A stretch of DNA of 64,000 nt from Methylobacillus arboreus (GCF_020532725.1 NZ_JAJAVC010000007.1:1-64000), one strand, 5' to 3'; counted from the stretch's first letter, positions 37,729 through 47,026 are shown. The notes: generated by a model not told the origin, from the letters alone. Translations and numbers: made by a program.

Positions 37729-39531
37729 CTAATTGTCCTCATGCGGTGCATGCTGTGCTTGCAAGTCGAATTGCAGGCGGGCAAGACGGCTGTATAGCCC
37801 GGACTGCTGGCGAAGCTCGGCTGGCGTGCCGGTTTCCACGATATGCCCACGCTCCAGCACGACGATGCGGTCGGCATTCTGTACCGTGGCCAGGCGGTGG
37901 GCGATGATCAATGTGGTACGGCCCTGCATCGCGGCATCCAGGCCTTGTTGCACGAGGATTTCCGATTCCGCATCCAGGGCGCTGGTGGCTTCGTCCAGCA
38001 ACAGGATGGGCGCGTTCTTGAGCATGGCGCGCGCAATGGCAAGCCGCTGGCGCTGACCGCCCGAGAGCCGGGTGCCGCGTTCACCGAGGAAGGTATCGTA
38101 GCCTTGCGGCAATTGCTCGATAAACTCGGCGGCATTGGCGGCCATGGCAGCTTGCCTGACTTCCTCGTCGCTGGCTTGCGGCCTGCCGTAGCGGATATTC
38201 TCCAAGGCACTGGTGGAAAATATCACAGGGTCTTGCGGCACCAGGGCAATCATGCCGCGCAAGTCCTCCAGCTTGAGAGAGCGTATATCCTGGCCGTTGA
38301 TGGCAATCCGTCCATGATGGATGTCATAAAAGCGCAGCAGTAGCTGGAACAGCGTGGATTTTCCTGCGCCAGACGGGCCGACCAAGGCAATAGTTTCTCC
38401 TGCACTGATTTGTAGCGATACCTTGTCCAACGCAGGCTGGCCAGGTCTTGCCGGATAGTAAAAGCTTACTTCGTCCAGTGTAATGGAGGCCTGCGTACGA
38501 TTCTCCAGGTTGTGCGGCATGTCCGGGTTTTTAATTGGGGACTGGGCGTTCAGCAATTCCAGCAAGCGTCCCGTAGCGCCGGCGGCACGCATGATATCGC
38601 CCCAGACCTCGGCCATGGTGCTGACGCTGCCAGCTACCAGGGCGGCATAAAGGATGAAGGAGGCGAGTTGCCCGCCAGAAAGCTCGCCGCTGCCGACCTG
38701 GCGTGCACCGATCCACAATACGAAAATAATGGCAGCGCTGATCCCGGCAATGACGGCGGCGGCAAGGGCGGCACGTACGCGAATGCGGCGCACTGCGGTT
38801 GTGAAGCTGACTTCCACGCTATTGCGGAAGCGGTCGGTTTCACGGTGTTCCTGGGTATAGGATTGCACGGTAGGCATGGCATTGAGAATTTCCCCTGCCA
38901 TCGCTGAGCTGTCGGCAATCCTGTCCTGTGATTCTCGTGAAAGGTGTTTTACCTTGCGTCCGATCAGCAGTACGGGCACGGTCACCAGTAGCATGAGCCC
39001 GAGGTTGAGCGAAAACAGGTACCAGCTGGTCAGGGCCAGCATGGTCATGCCGCCGACGAACTGGATCAGGCTGCGCAGCCCCATGGATGCCGAGCTTCCC
39101 ACCACGGTCTGGATCAGGGTCGTGTCCGCGGTCAGGCGCGAAAGCACTTCGCCGGTCTGTAATGTTTCAAAGAATTGCGGCGATTGTGTCAGCACGCGTT
39201 GATAGACCTGGCTGCGCAAATCTGCCGTGACGCGTTCGCCCACCCATGAAACCGTGTAATAGCGGCAGGCGACTGCCAATGCCCAGAATGCCGCCAATCC
39301 CGTCAATAATATAAAGTGCCGGCTGAGGCTGGACTCGATGTCGGCGCTGGAGGCATTGGAATCAAAGCCGAGGTCGATCAGGTCGCGAAATGCCAGCGGT
39401 ACCAGCAATAATGCCGCGGATGCCAGGCATAGCAGGAGAAAGGCAAGCAGAATTTGCCAGCGATAAGGCCGCAATAGCGGCCATAGCTGGCGTAGCAGAA
39501 ATGCGGGTTGTTTGGGTGTTACGGGTTGCAG
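37729..39531 (-). CDS. ABC exporter, MsbA/LmrA-like half transporter
   Basis: A half transporter with six membrane helices (about 1-310 of the longer form), then an ATPase with Walker A GPSGAGKST, signature LSGGQRQRLAIARAML and Walker B LLLDEATSALD. It probably exports lipid or drug-like substrates. No ATG exists in frame upstream; TTG (39474) would cut off residues QPAFLLRQLWPL that fit the family, whereas CTG at 39531 has GAGG five bases before it. The start is therefore uncertain. A GNRA-type hairpin (GGCACC-GAAA-GGTGCC, 39556-39571) lies just upstream. Confidence 0.85.
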   Translation of the reverse strand: MQPVTPKQPAFLLRQLWPLLRPYRWQILLAFLLLCLASAALLLVPLAFRDLIDLGFDSNASSADIESSLSRHFILLTGLAAFWALAVACRYYTVSWVGERVTADLRSQVYQRVLTQSPQFFETLQTGEVLSRLTADTTLIQTVVGSSASMGLRSLIQFVGGMTMLALTSWYLFSLNLGLMLLVTVPVLLIGRKVKHLSRESQDRIADSSAMAGEILNAMPTVQSYTQEHRETDRFRNSVEVSFTTAVRRIRVRAALAAAVIAGISAAIIFVLWIGARQVGSGELSGGQLASFILYAALVAGSVSTMAEVWGDIMRAAGATGRLLELLNAQSPIKNPDMPHNLENRTQASITLDEVSFYYPARPGQPALDKVSLQISAGETIALVGPSGAGKSTLFQLLLRFYDIHHGRIAINGQDIRSLKLEDLRGMIALVPQDPVIFSTSALENIRYGRPQASDEEVRQAAMAANAAEFIEQLPQGYDTFLGERGTRLSGGQRQRLAIARAMLKNAPILLLDEATSALDAESEILVQQGLDAAMQGRTTLIIAHRLATVQNADRIVVLERGHIVETGTPAELRQQSGLYSRLARLQFDLQAQHAPHEDN

Positions 39532-39614
39532 GTCGACCTCATCATATTGGCATGAGGCACCTTTCGGTGCCTATGGATTGACCGGGCAAGCATGCTGTTG
39601 CCACTGTGGTTGGC

Positions 39615-39923
39615 TTAGCGGCCCTTGCCGCTCATGGAGCCGCGGTTGAAATCCTTGTCACCCGGCGGGATGCAGCGCCCAAAGCCAAATAGGCCGCCCT
39701 GGGTGCCGGGTGGGCAACCCTTGTTTTCCGGGTATTCCTTGGCAATTTTGTCGGCCTCGGCTTTTTTCACCTTGTCCACATATTCCCACTTGCCATTCGG
39801 ATGCAGCAGAATCTTGTCTCCGCTCGCGGTTGTGGTTTCGATCGGTTGCGCTTCATCTGGCGCTGCCCATGCAGGCAGGCTGAGGGCCAGCAAGGCCAAC
39901 AGGCTAACACAGCTTGATTTCAT
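39615..39923 (-). CDS. Small secreted protein, paralogue of 22985-23281
   Basis: A 102-residue protein with a signal peptide (ending LSLPAWA, then AP). ILLHPNGKWEYVD is followed by a lysine-rich helix and the C-terminal block CPPGTQGGLFGFGRC, then IPPGDKDFNRGSMSGKGR. This nearly repeats the block of the protein at 22985-23281, while the middle has diverged. Function is unknown. Repeat copy 2 starts 66 bases upstream of its start codon. Confidence 0.75.
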   Translation of the reverse strand: MKSSCVSLLALLALSLPAWAAPDEAQPIETTTASGDKILLHPNGKWEYVDKVKKAEADKIAKEYPENKGCPPGTQGGLFGFGRCIPPGDKDFNRGSMSGKGR

Positions 39924-39988
39924 GCTTATCTCTCACAATTGTTGGTTTGGGTGCAAATACTAGCAATATCTATTCCGGCCGGTTTTTC

Positions 39989-40258
39989 AGAGCCTGTTCA
40001 CCCTCTTTTCATAGAGGCACGCATGGCTTCAAAACGCGTCCGATCAAGGCGCAGTCCGCAGGTATGCTCATTGCCTTGCCAAGGACTGCAACGCAGAGCG
40101 GGCGCGTTTTGAAGCTATGCCCTCTGGGTTGTCCCGGCAGCGCAGCCGCTGCTGCGTTGCAAATCCTCGCCGGGCAACAAGCCCGTCTGCGGTTTGCGCC
40201 TTGTATCGACTACCCTGCCGGGGCAACGAGCCTCATGAAAAGAGTGTGAATAGGCTCT
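39989..40258. repeat. Intergenic inverted-repeat element, copy 2 (long form)
   Basis: A 270-bp element. Left arm AGAGCCTGTTCACCCTC and the complement of the right arm AGAGCCTATTCACACTC pair with few mismatches through TTTTCAT. Inside is an extra module of about 100 bp bounded by GGCTTCAAAACGCG and CGCGTTTTGAAGC, absent from copy 1 and shared with copy 3. It lies between two divergent starts (39923 minus, 40317 plus), so both promoters must be in or beside it. The rest of the 393-base gap 39924-40316 shows no other feature. Confidence 0.88.
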
Positions 40259-40316
40259 CAGCCTGCAGGTTTGGTTTTATACTGGCGGGCAATATTGGGA
40301 CATATCATAAACCTAA

Positions 40317-42386
40317 ATGAATAAAACCTTACAATTATTGGCTTGGTTCGCAGTCGCTATTGTCGGCGCTGCCGCGGTGGGCGGCATTGCCCTGCACCGT
40401 GGCGAGAGCATTAATGCGTTGTGGTTCATAGCTGCCGCAGTCTGTATATTCGCGATTGCCTACCGTTTTTATGCTGCATGGATAGCGGCCCGCGTGCTGG
40501 TAGTGGACGCCAGCCGCGCTACCCCGGCGGAGAGGTTGGATAACGGCCGCGATTATGTGCCCACCAACAAATGGGTGGTGTTCGGCCATCATTTCGCAGC
40601 TATTGCCGGCCCCGGGCCGCTGGTGGGGCCAACGCTCGCCGCGCAGTTCGGCTATTTGCCCGGCACATTGTGGATATTGGTGGGCGCGGTGCTTGGCGGT
40701 GCCGTGCAGGATATGGTGACCTTGTTCCTCTCCACGCGTCGCAATGGCCGCAGCCTGGGGCAAATGGCACGGGAGGAATTAGGCCCTATCGGCGGCTTTG
40801 CCGCGCTGGTGGGTACCTTCACCATCATGGTGATCCTGATTGCCGTGCTCGGGCTGGTGGTGGTCAACGCCATGAAGCATAGCCCATGGGCGACCTCGAC
40901 AGTGGCTGCTACCATACCGATTGCCATGATAGTGGGCATTTACATGCGCCATTTCCGGCCAGGACGTGTGCTGGAAGCTTCCGTGCTGGGGGTGGTGTTG
41001 CTCTTGCTCTCGGTGTTTGGCGGCGGTTATATCGACCAGCACGCTTTCCTGCGCGGCCTGTTCGACCATGACGGGCTCAGCCTGGCCTGGTGGGTGATTG
41101 CTTATGGCTTCGCTGCTGCCATCCTGCCGGTATGGCTGCTGCTGGCGCCGCGCGATTATCTTTCTACCTTCATGAAGCTTGGCACCATCTTCCTGCTGGC
41201 GATTGCGATCATCCTGCTCCAGCCTGAAGTGAAGATGCCTGCGCTTACCCAGTTTATTGACGGCACCGGGCCAATCTTCGGCGGCAGCCTGTTCCCATTT
41301 GTGTTCATCACCATTGCTTGTGGTGCGGTCTCCGGCTTCCATGCCTTGATTGCGTCCGGCACCACGCCCAAGCTGATTGCCAGCGAAGCCGATATCCGCA
41401 TGATAGGTTATGGCGCGATGTTGCTCGAATCGTTTGTTGCTATCATGGCGATGATTGCGGCCACGGTGCTTGATCCAGGCGTCTTCTTTGCCATCAACAG
41501 CCCGGCCGGCCTCGTCGGCAAGGAAGCGGCTGATGCCGTGGCGACTATTTCAAGCTGGGGGTTCCCGGTGACCGTGGAACAGATGGAAATACTCGCGCGC
41601 CAGATGGGCGAGGCAACCTTGTTCGCCAGAACCGGCGGCGCGCCTTCGCTTGCGGTGGGCATGGCAAGCATCTTCGGCAGCGCATTTGGCCAGCACCTGC
41701 TTGCACTCTGGTATCACTTTGCCATCATGTTCGAGGCGATATTCATCCTGACCACGCTGGATGCGGGCACCCGGGTTGGGCGCTTCATGCTGCAGGATAT
41801 GCTGGGTAACTTCTGGCCCAAGCTGGGGCAGACATCATGGTATCCATCGGTATTGCTGACCAGTGCCATTGTGGTGGCCGGTTGGGGTTATTTCCTTTAT
41901 ATCGGCGTGATTGACCCGAACGGCGGCGTGAATATCCTCTGGCCTTTGTTTGGCATCTCCAACCAGATGCTGGCGGCGATTGCGCTTTCGGTAGGGACCG
42001 GCATCCTGATCAAGTCCGGCCGCCTGAAATATGCCTGGGTCACTGCGCTGCCGTTGAGTTGGCTGGTGTTGGTAACCACGAGCGCAGCCTGGGAGAAGAT
42101 CACCAGCGATGATGTGCGTATCGGCTTCCTCGCGGCGGCCAACGATATGTCGGCCAAGCTGGCTGCAGGCTTGCTGCCGCCAGATAAAGCCGCTGTCGCT
42201 CCCCAGCTTATTTTCAATCAGCAGCTTGATGCTGCGCTGACATTGTTTTTTGTCGTGGTGCTCTGGATCGTGATCCTGGATATGCTGCGCGTGAGCTACC
42301 GCAGCCTGAGCGGCAAGCCGGTACGTCCCATGATTGAAGCGCCCTATGTCCAGACGCAACTGGATTCAGCGTGGGTGCGCGACTGA
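40317..42386 (+). CDS. cstA: Carbon starvation protein A, pyruvate/peptide transporter family
   Basis: A 689-residue inner membrane protein with about 16-18 hydrophobic segments. Family blocks: NGRDYVPTNKWVVFGHHFAA, AGPGPLVGPTLAAQFGYLPG and FHALIASGTTPKLI. Family members take up pyruvate or peptides. Its stop shares a base with the start of the YbdD-like gene, the usual partner. Confidence 0.95.
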   Translation: MNKTLQLLAWFAVAIVGAAAVGGIALHRGESINALWFIAAAVCIFAIAYRFYAAWIAARVLVVDASRATPAERLDNGRDYVPTNKWVVFGHHFAAIAGPGPLVGPTLAAQFGYLPGTLWILVGAVLGGAVQDMVTLFLSTRRNGRSLGQMAREELGPIGGFAALVGTFTIMVILIAVLGLVVVNAMKHSPWATSTVAATIPIAMIVGIYMRHFRPGRVLEASVLGVVLLLLSVFGGGYIDQHAFLRGLFDHDGLSLAWWVIAYGFAAAILPVWLLLAPRDYLSTFMKLGTIFLLAIAIILLQPEVKMPALTQFIDGTGPIFGGSLFPFVFITIACGAVSGFHALIASGTTPKLIASEADIRMIGYGAMLLESFVAIMAMIAATVLDPGVFFAINSPAGLVGKEAADAVATISSWGFPVTVEQMEILARQMGEATLFARTGGAPSLAVGMASIFGSAFGQHLLALWYHFAIMFEAIFILTTLDAGTRVGRFMLQDMLGNFWPKLGQTSWYPSVLLTSAIVVAGWGYFLYIGVIDPNGGVNILWPLFGISNQMLAAIALSVGTGILIKSGRLKYAWVTALPLSWLVLVTTSAAWEKITSDDVRIGFLAAANDMSAKLAAGLLPPDKAAVAPQLIFNQQLDAALTLFFVVVLWIVILDMLRVSYRSLSGKPVRPMIEAPYVQTQLDSAWVRD

Positions 42387-42589
42387 TGTTGCGGTTTTTC
42401 CGTCCAGCCTTGAACCGTACCTGGCGTTTTTTGCGCCAGGTATCCGGTGACGATGCCTATGAGCGTTACCTGCGTTTGTATGCCGCCAATCAGAAAAAGC
42501 ACCGGCACCAGGCCCCGCCTTTGTCGCGGGAGGCATTTTTCAAGGCGTGGCAGGATGAAAAGTGGGACGGGATAAAGCGCTGCTGTTGA
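42386..42589 (+). CDS. ybdD: YbdD/YjiX-family small protein
   Basis: A 67-residue protein starting at the ATG that overlaps the cstA stop (TGATG). The core SGDDAYERYLRLYAANQKKH, then LSREAFFKAWQDEKW and the C-terminal KRCC match the YbdD/YjiX group found next to CstA/BtsT transporters. Its role is unclear, probably tied to the transporter. Confidence 0.88.
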   Translation: MLRFFRPALNRTWRFLRQVSGDDAYERYLRLYAANQKKHRHQAPPLSREAFFKAWQDEKWDGIKRCC

Positions 42590-42616
42590 GGGGGCAGTGC
42601 AGATAATAGTCTTTGA

Positions 42617-44044
42617 CTAGTTCTGCTCAGTGCCTGCCAGCATTTCGCAGGCTAGTATTCCCACGTTGCGCACCGCCTGTTCGATGGCCAATGTCCACAA
42701 ATGGCTGAAGTTGAGGCGGATATAGTGGGTGAGGTCTTTCTTGCGCGAGAAGATGGTGCCGGGCGCCACGGTAATGCCATTATCAATCGCGGCACGGTAA
42801 AGCTTGAGCGAGTCCAGCTGCGGCGGCAATTGTACCCAGATCACGTATCCGCCCTTGGGCACCGAGAGCTGCGTGCCGGGAGGGAAGCTTTCCTCGATCA
42901 CGTTGCGGATCAGGATGTATTGCGAGCGCAAGGTGTGGCGCAACTGTTTCAGGTGCTGCTCGAAGCTGTCGCGCTGCATGAACTTGGCAATGGCGATCTG
43001 CGGTGCCGAAGGCAACGACAGGCTGTTGAGGAACATCAGCCGTTCTACCTCCTGCCGGTAGCGCCCGGCAGTGGTCCAGCCGACGCGATAACCCGGTGCC
43101 AGTGATTTTGAAAACGAGGAACAATGTAGCACCAGGCCCGAGCGATCAAATGCCTTGGCCGGCTTGGGGGCGGTTTCGCTAAAATACAATTCGCTGTAGA
43201 CGTCATCCTCGATCAGTGGAATCTGTTGCTCTGCCAGGAACTCCACCAAGGTTTGTTTTTTCTCATCCGGCATGACGAAGCCCAGCGGATTCTGGAAAGT
43301 GGTGGTGAGCACCACGGCCGCAATCCGGACATTGTCTGTCGTGGCGCGCAAGGCATCGAGGTCTATCCCGGTTTCAGGGTCGGTGCGCAGCTCGGCAACC
43401 TTCATGCCTAACCGCTCCACGGTGTGCGCAAGCGCATAATAGCCCGGTGCTTCCAGTGCAATGATGTCGCCAGCCTTGGTCACTGCCTGCAGGCAAAGCG
43501 TGATGGCCTCCGTGGCGCCATGGGTGATGACAATGTCGTCAGGCGAAACGTCCATGCCATAGACAAGATAGCGCCGGGCAATCTGCTGGCGCAGCATTTC
43601 ATTGCCTGGCGGCAAGTCGCTCAATATCCCCCATTCGCCTTCATCATCGGTCAGGGCTTTTTCATACTGGTGGATTTTCTTGAGCGGGAACAGCTGCGGA
43701 TCCGGGAATGGCGAGCCCAGTGGCACAGTGCCGAACTCGCGGATGGATTTGAGCGTGGTGAGTACCAGCTTGCTTGCGTCCACCTCGGAGAGGTTGATGT
43801 CCTTGGCAAGCGGCGAACCGCGCTGCTGCAGGCGTTTGCGTGGTGTGACGTAGTAGCCGGACTGGGGATGGCTGCTGATGATGCCTTCCTGTTCCAATAG
43901 CAGGTAGGCGCGTAGCACAGTGCTGATGCTGACCCCATATTTCTGGCTGGCCTGGCGTACGGAGAATATCTTGTCGCCGGGCCGCAGAACGCCTTCATCA
44001 ATCATCGCGCGTATGCGGGCAGCAAACGAGACATAAAGCTTCAT
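42617..44044 (-). CDS. MocR-type regulator: GntR domain fused to aminotransferase-like domain
   Basis: A 475-residue fusion. An N-terminal winged helix (about 1-75; RIRAMIDEGVLRPGDKIFSV; YGVSISTVLRAYLLLEQEG) precedes a fold-type I PLP domain (PPGNEMLRQQIARRYL; FQNPLGFVMP; LIEDDVYSELYF; the PLP lysine in HCSSFSKSLAPGYRVGW). Such proteins sense PLP or amino compounds. The ATG at 44044 gives the family start; no clear ribosome binding site is seen. Target unknown; it faces away from cstA-ybdD. Confidence 0.88.
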   Translation of the reverse strand: MKLYVSFAARIRAMIDEGVLRPGDKIFSVRQASQKYGVSISTVLRAYLLLEQEGIISSHPQSGYYVTPRKRLQQRGSPLAKDINLSEVDASKLVLTTLKSIREFGTVPLGSPFPDPQLFPLKKIHQYEKALTDDEGEWGILSDLPPGNEMLRQQIARRYLVYGMDVSPDDIVITHGATEAITLCLQAVTKAGDIIALEAPGYYALAHTVERLGMKVAELRTDPETGIDLDALRATTDNVRIAAVVLTTTFQNPLGFVMPDEKKQTLVEFLAEQQIPLIEDDVYSELYFSETAPKPAKAFDRSGLVLHCSSFSKSLAPGYRVGWTTAGRYRQEVERLMFLNSLSLPSAPQIAIAKFMQRDSFEQHLKQLRHTLRSQYILIRNVIEESFPPGTQLSVPKGGYVIWVQLPPQLDSLKLYRAAIDNGITVAPGTIFSRKKDLTHYIRLNFSHLWTLAIEQAVRNVGILACEMLAGTEQN

Positions 44045-44145
44045 GGTAAGCCGGGGAGAGTCGAGTCCTTGATGCCTGCCATTGTACTCCAGCCGCCTGC
44101 CGACGCGGTTTGTGTTTTGCCAGCCGGCTGGCTGGCGCATGAAGC

Positions 44146-44457
44146 TTATGCGACCTGCAAGGCCTGGGAAATTTCTTCGCCGCTTGCTGTCAATGCCGCT
44201 ACCAGGCGCTCTTTCTCGGTGGAAACTTCAACCAGTTCCTGCTCGGTGAGCGCGGTCATGAGGCGTTGCAGCGTGCTCATGCGGATGCCCAGCCGTTTGC
44301 AGATCGCGGCCAGGGACACACGTGCGCGTCCCTCTTCATGCTCGGCATGCAGCAATTCCAGGATCCCCAGCATCAGCACGGCGCTTTGGTCCAGTTGTCC
44401 GTGATCAAAGTTGGCATCCACCTCCTCGTGTTCGGCATGGTCATGATCAAGCAGCAT
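44146..44457 (-). CDS. Small winged-helix-like protein linked to the formate dehydrogenase gene
   Basis: A 103-residue protein with a very acidic, His-rich start (MLLDHDHAEHEEVDANFDHG) and a helix-turn-helix-like part (VSLAAICKRLGIRMSTLQRL; ELVEVSTEKERLVAALTASG). It overlaps the end of the molybdopterin enzyme gene by 11 bases, so the two are coupled. The pair resembles the fdh4A-fdh4B arrangement of methylotrophs; that it is an Fdh4B equivalent is inference. Confidence 0.65.
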   Translation of the reverse strand: MLLDHDHAEHEEVDANFDHGQLDQSAVLMLGILELLHAEHEEGRARVSLAAICKRLGIRMSTLQRLMTALTEQELVEVSTEKERLVAALTASGEEISQALQVA

Positions 44458-46771
44458 TGGATACCTCTGCCGCGACGGTCTTTTCGATAATGACGGGAAT
44501 CGACTTGGAAGTTGGCGTGTGGGAAAGATCGGCAACACTTTCCAATGGCACCAGGTTGTTGGTTTCCGGGTAATAGCCTCCCAGGCAACCTTGTGGGATG
44601 TCATAGGTCACGACCAGGAAGTTGTCGGCCCGACGGGTGATGCCATCCTGCCAGACGCTGATCAGGTTGACCCAGTCGCCCGCCTTGAGTCCCATGCGCT
44701 TGATATCCTCCGGATTCATGAACACGACACGGCGCTGGCCGAACACGCCGCGGTAACGATCATCCATGCCGTAGATCGTGGTGTTGTACTGGTCGTGTGA
44801 GCGGGTGGTCATCAGGACGAACATTTGGTCGCCGTATTGCTCGCGCGCCTGGTGGATAGGCGAGTTGCGCGGGATTTCATGCACTGTGAACTCAGCCTTG
44901 CCGGAAGGCGTGATCCAGACACGCTCGCTTGAAGGTACAGGCATGCGGAAGCCGCCTGGATGCTTGATGCGTTCGTTATAGTTTTTGAACAGCGCTGGCA
45001 TGGTCTGCTCGATGACATCGCGGATCTTGCTGTAATCCTTGATGTATTCCAGCCATGGGGTCTTGCTGTTCTTGAGCGTGGCATGGGCCATGCGGGCGAC
45101 GATCGCGGGCTCGGACAACAGATGTGGCGATGCCGGCTTGTTCATGCCGTAGGAGATATGCACCATGCTCATGGAATCTTCCACGGTCACGCCTTGCGGC
45201 CCGGTTTCCTGGTTGTCGATCTCGGTGCGGCCCAGGCATGGCAGGATCAGCGCTTCCTTGCCGTGAACCAGATGGCTGCGGTTGAGCTTGGTCGTGACAT
45301 GGGCGGTGAGATCGCAATTGCGTAGGCCATCCCAGGTGCGATCAGTGTCGGGCGTGGCAATCGAGAAATTGCCGCCCAGCGCGAAGAAGAACTTGGCCTT
45401 GCCGTCGATCATGGCCTGGATGGCAGACACTGCATCGTAACCCGGCTCCTTGGGCACCTTAATGTCGAACACGCGCTCTAGGCTTTCGAGGAAGGCCAAT
45501 GGCATCTTTTCGTAGATGCCCACAGTGCGGTTGCCCTGCACGTTGCTGTGGCCGCGTACTGGGCAGAGGCCGGCGCCTTCCTTGCCGATATTGCCGCGCA
45601 ACAACATGAGATTGACCAGGGTCTTGATAGTGGCCACGCCATGCTTGTGCTGAGTGATGCCCATGCCCCAGGTGGAGATCACGCGGTCGCCGGTGGCATA
45701 GATGCGGGCAATTTCCTCGATCTGCGCCAGTGGCACGCCGGATTCTTCGACGATCAGGTCCCAGCTTTCATTGCGTGCATCTGCTGCAATGGCTTCAAAG
45801 CCATTGGTATGCTGCTGGATGAATTCCACATCCACGACACGCTCTGTGCCATTCTTGATGGCTTCGTCGTCCCACTGGATCACGAACTTGATCATGCCCT
45901 TGACCAGGGCCAGGTCGCCGCCCAGCTTGGGCTGGATGAACATATCGCTGATCTTGCTGCCCTTGAACGACAACATGTCGAACGGGCTTTGCGGGTCGGC
46001 GAAGCGCTCCAGGCCGCGTTCCTTCAGCGGGTTGATCGCCACGATGCGCGCACCGCGCTTGGAGGCTTCACGCAACTCACCCAGCATGCGCGGATGGTTG
46101 GTGGCAGGGTTCTGGCCGAAGATCAGCAGGGTGTCGGCATGCTCGAAGTCATGCAATGTTACTGAACCCTTGCCGATGCCCACGGTAGGCGGCAACGCCA
46201 TGCTGGTGGATTCGTGGCAGAGGTTGGAACAATCCGGGAAGTTGTTGGTGCCGAATTCACGCACGAACAATTGATAGAGGAACGCCGCTTCATTGCTTGC
46301 ACGACCGGAGGTGTAGAAAATCGCCTCGTCTGGATCGTCAAGCGCATTCAGGTGTTGCGCTATCAACCCGAATGCGCCGTCCCAGGAAATTTCCTCATAT
46401 TTGTCTGTGGCCGCGTTATAGCGCATGGGGTTGGTCAGGCGGCCTTCACCTTCAAGGTCAAAGTCGCTCCACTCCATGAGTTCAGTGACGGTGTGCTTTG
46501 CGAAGAAGGCAGGCGGCACACGCTTGGCGGTCGCTTCAGCCGCCACTGCCTTGACGCCGTTTTCGCAGAATTCAAAGGTGGAAGTGTGTTCCTTGTCCGG
46601 CCAGGCACAGCCTGGGCAGTCAAAGCCATCGGGCTGGTTTTGCGACAACAGGGTGGTGATGCCCTTGACGGGAATCTTCTGCAATGCAAGTTGGGCTGCG
46701 ACTTGCTTCAACGCCCCCCAGCCTGCGGCAGGGTGGTGATATGGCTTGATGGCTGCTTTTGGTTGTGACAT
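44447..46771 (-). CDS. FdhF/YdeP-family molybdopterin oxidoreductase, Fdh4A-like
   Basis: A 774-residue enzyme of the FdhF/YdeP family. The N-terminus has GFDCPGCAWPDKEHT rather than the four-cysteine motif of classical formate dehydrogenases. Molybdopterin-binding blocks include FYTSGRASNEAAFLYQLFVR, NLCHESTSMALPPTVG, FGQNPATNHPRM and the C-terminal MTTRSHDQYNTTIYG. In methylotrophs a member of this family (Fdh4A) oxidises formate to CO2, the last step of C1 oxidation; assignment here is by family and context. Overlaps the small downstream gene. Confidence 0.85.
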   Translation of the reverse strand: MSQPKAAIKPYHHPAAGWGALKQVAAQLALQKIPVKGITTLLSQNQPDGFDCPGCAWPDKEHTSTFEFCENGVKAVAAEATAKRVPPAFFAKHTVTELMEWSDFDLEGEGRLTNPMRYNAATDKYEEISWDGAFGLIAQHLNALDDPDEAIFYTSGRASNEAAFLYQLFVREFGTNNFPDCSNLCHESTSMALPPTVGIGKGSVTLHDFEHADTLLIFGQNPATNHPRMLGELREASKRGARIVAINPLKERGLERFADPQSPFDMLSFKGSKISDMFIQPKLGGDLALVKGMIKFVIQWDDEAIKNGTERVVDVEFIQQHTNGFEAIAADARNESWDLIVEESGVPLAQIEEIARIYATGDRVISTWGMGITQHKHGVATIKTLVNLMLLRGNIGKEGAGLCPVRGHSNVQGNRTVGIYEKMPLAFLESLERVFDIKVPKEPGYDAVSAIQAMIDGKAKFFFALGGNFSIATPDTDRTWDGLRNCDLTAHVTTKLNRSHLVHGKEALILPCLGRTEIDNQETGPQGVTVEDSMSMVHISYGMNKPASPHLLSEPAIVARMAHATLKNSKTPWLEYIKDYSKIRDVIEQTMPALFKNYNERIKHPGGFRMPVPSSERVWITPSGKAEFTVHEIPRNSPIHQAREQYGDQMFVLMTTRSHDQYNTTIYGMDDRYRGVFGQRRVVFMNPEDIKRMGLKAGDWVNLISVWQDGITRRADNFLVVTYDIPQGCLGGYYPETNNLVPLESVADLSHTPTSKSIPVIIEKTVAAEVSNAA

Positions 46772-46840
46772 AGGTTCTCTACTTGATCCTGACAGTTAGG
46801 CCTGCGCGTTTTTTCACGCATGGGCCATGAATACACAATG

Positions 46841-46857
46841 ACGATTACAGCAATCGT
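46841..46857. promoter_or_regulatory. Palindromic operator-like site upstream of the Fdh4A-like gene
   Basis: ACGATTACAGCAATCGT is a 17-bp interrupted palindrome 70 bases before the start codon. A second short palindrome CATGGGCCATG (46819-46829) lies closer to the gene. Binding proteins are unknown. The remaining 464-base gap 46772-47235 holds only the small open frame at 46922-47026. Confidence 0.3.
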
Positions 46858-46921
46858 AAGGGAGCAAACGGAAGGAAACCAGATACAGAAGTAGGGGAAT
46901 TTTTAGGGTACAGTTTGGAAC

Positions 46922-47026
46922 TTAACTGGCGGGGATGGCGCGTGGTTGCTTGGCTGCTACGTTAATCACCATTCTGCTTCCACCAGATGGCATCTGGATG
47001 GTGACGTCCCTAGATGTTTTTGACAT
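46922..47026 (-). CDS. Possible 34-residue peptide upstream of the formate dehydrogenase gene
   Basis: An ATG at 47026, with GAGG nine bases upstream, opens 34 codons starting MSKTSRDVTIQMPSGG and ending AAKQPRAIPAS. The composition is protein-like and the frame lies in the direction of the Fdh4A-like gene, 150 bases ahead of it. It does not have the Glu and Tyr of PqqA. No homologue is known to me. Confidence 0.3.
   Translation of the reverse strand: MSKTSRDVTIQMPSGGSRMVINVAAKQPRAIPAS

Noticed and set aside
46922-47026. 34-codon frame as PqqA
   Set aside because: It lacks the conserved Glu-x3-Tyr pair, and no pqqB-E genes are nearby.
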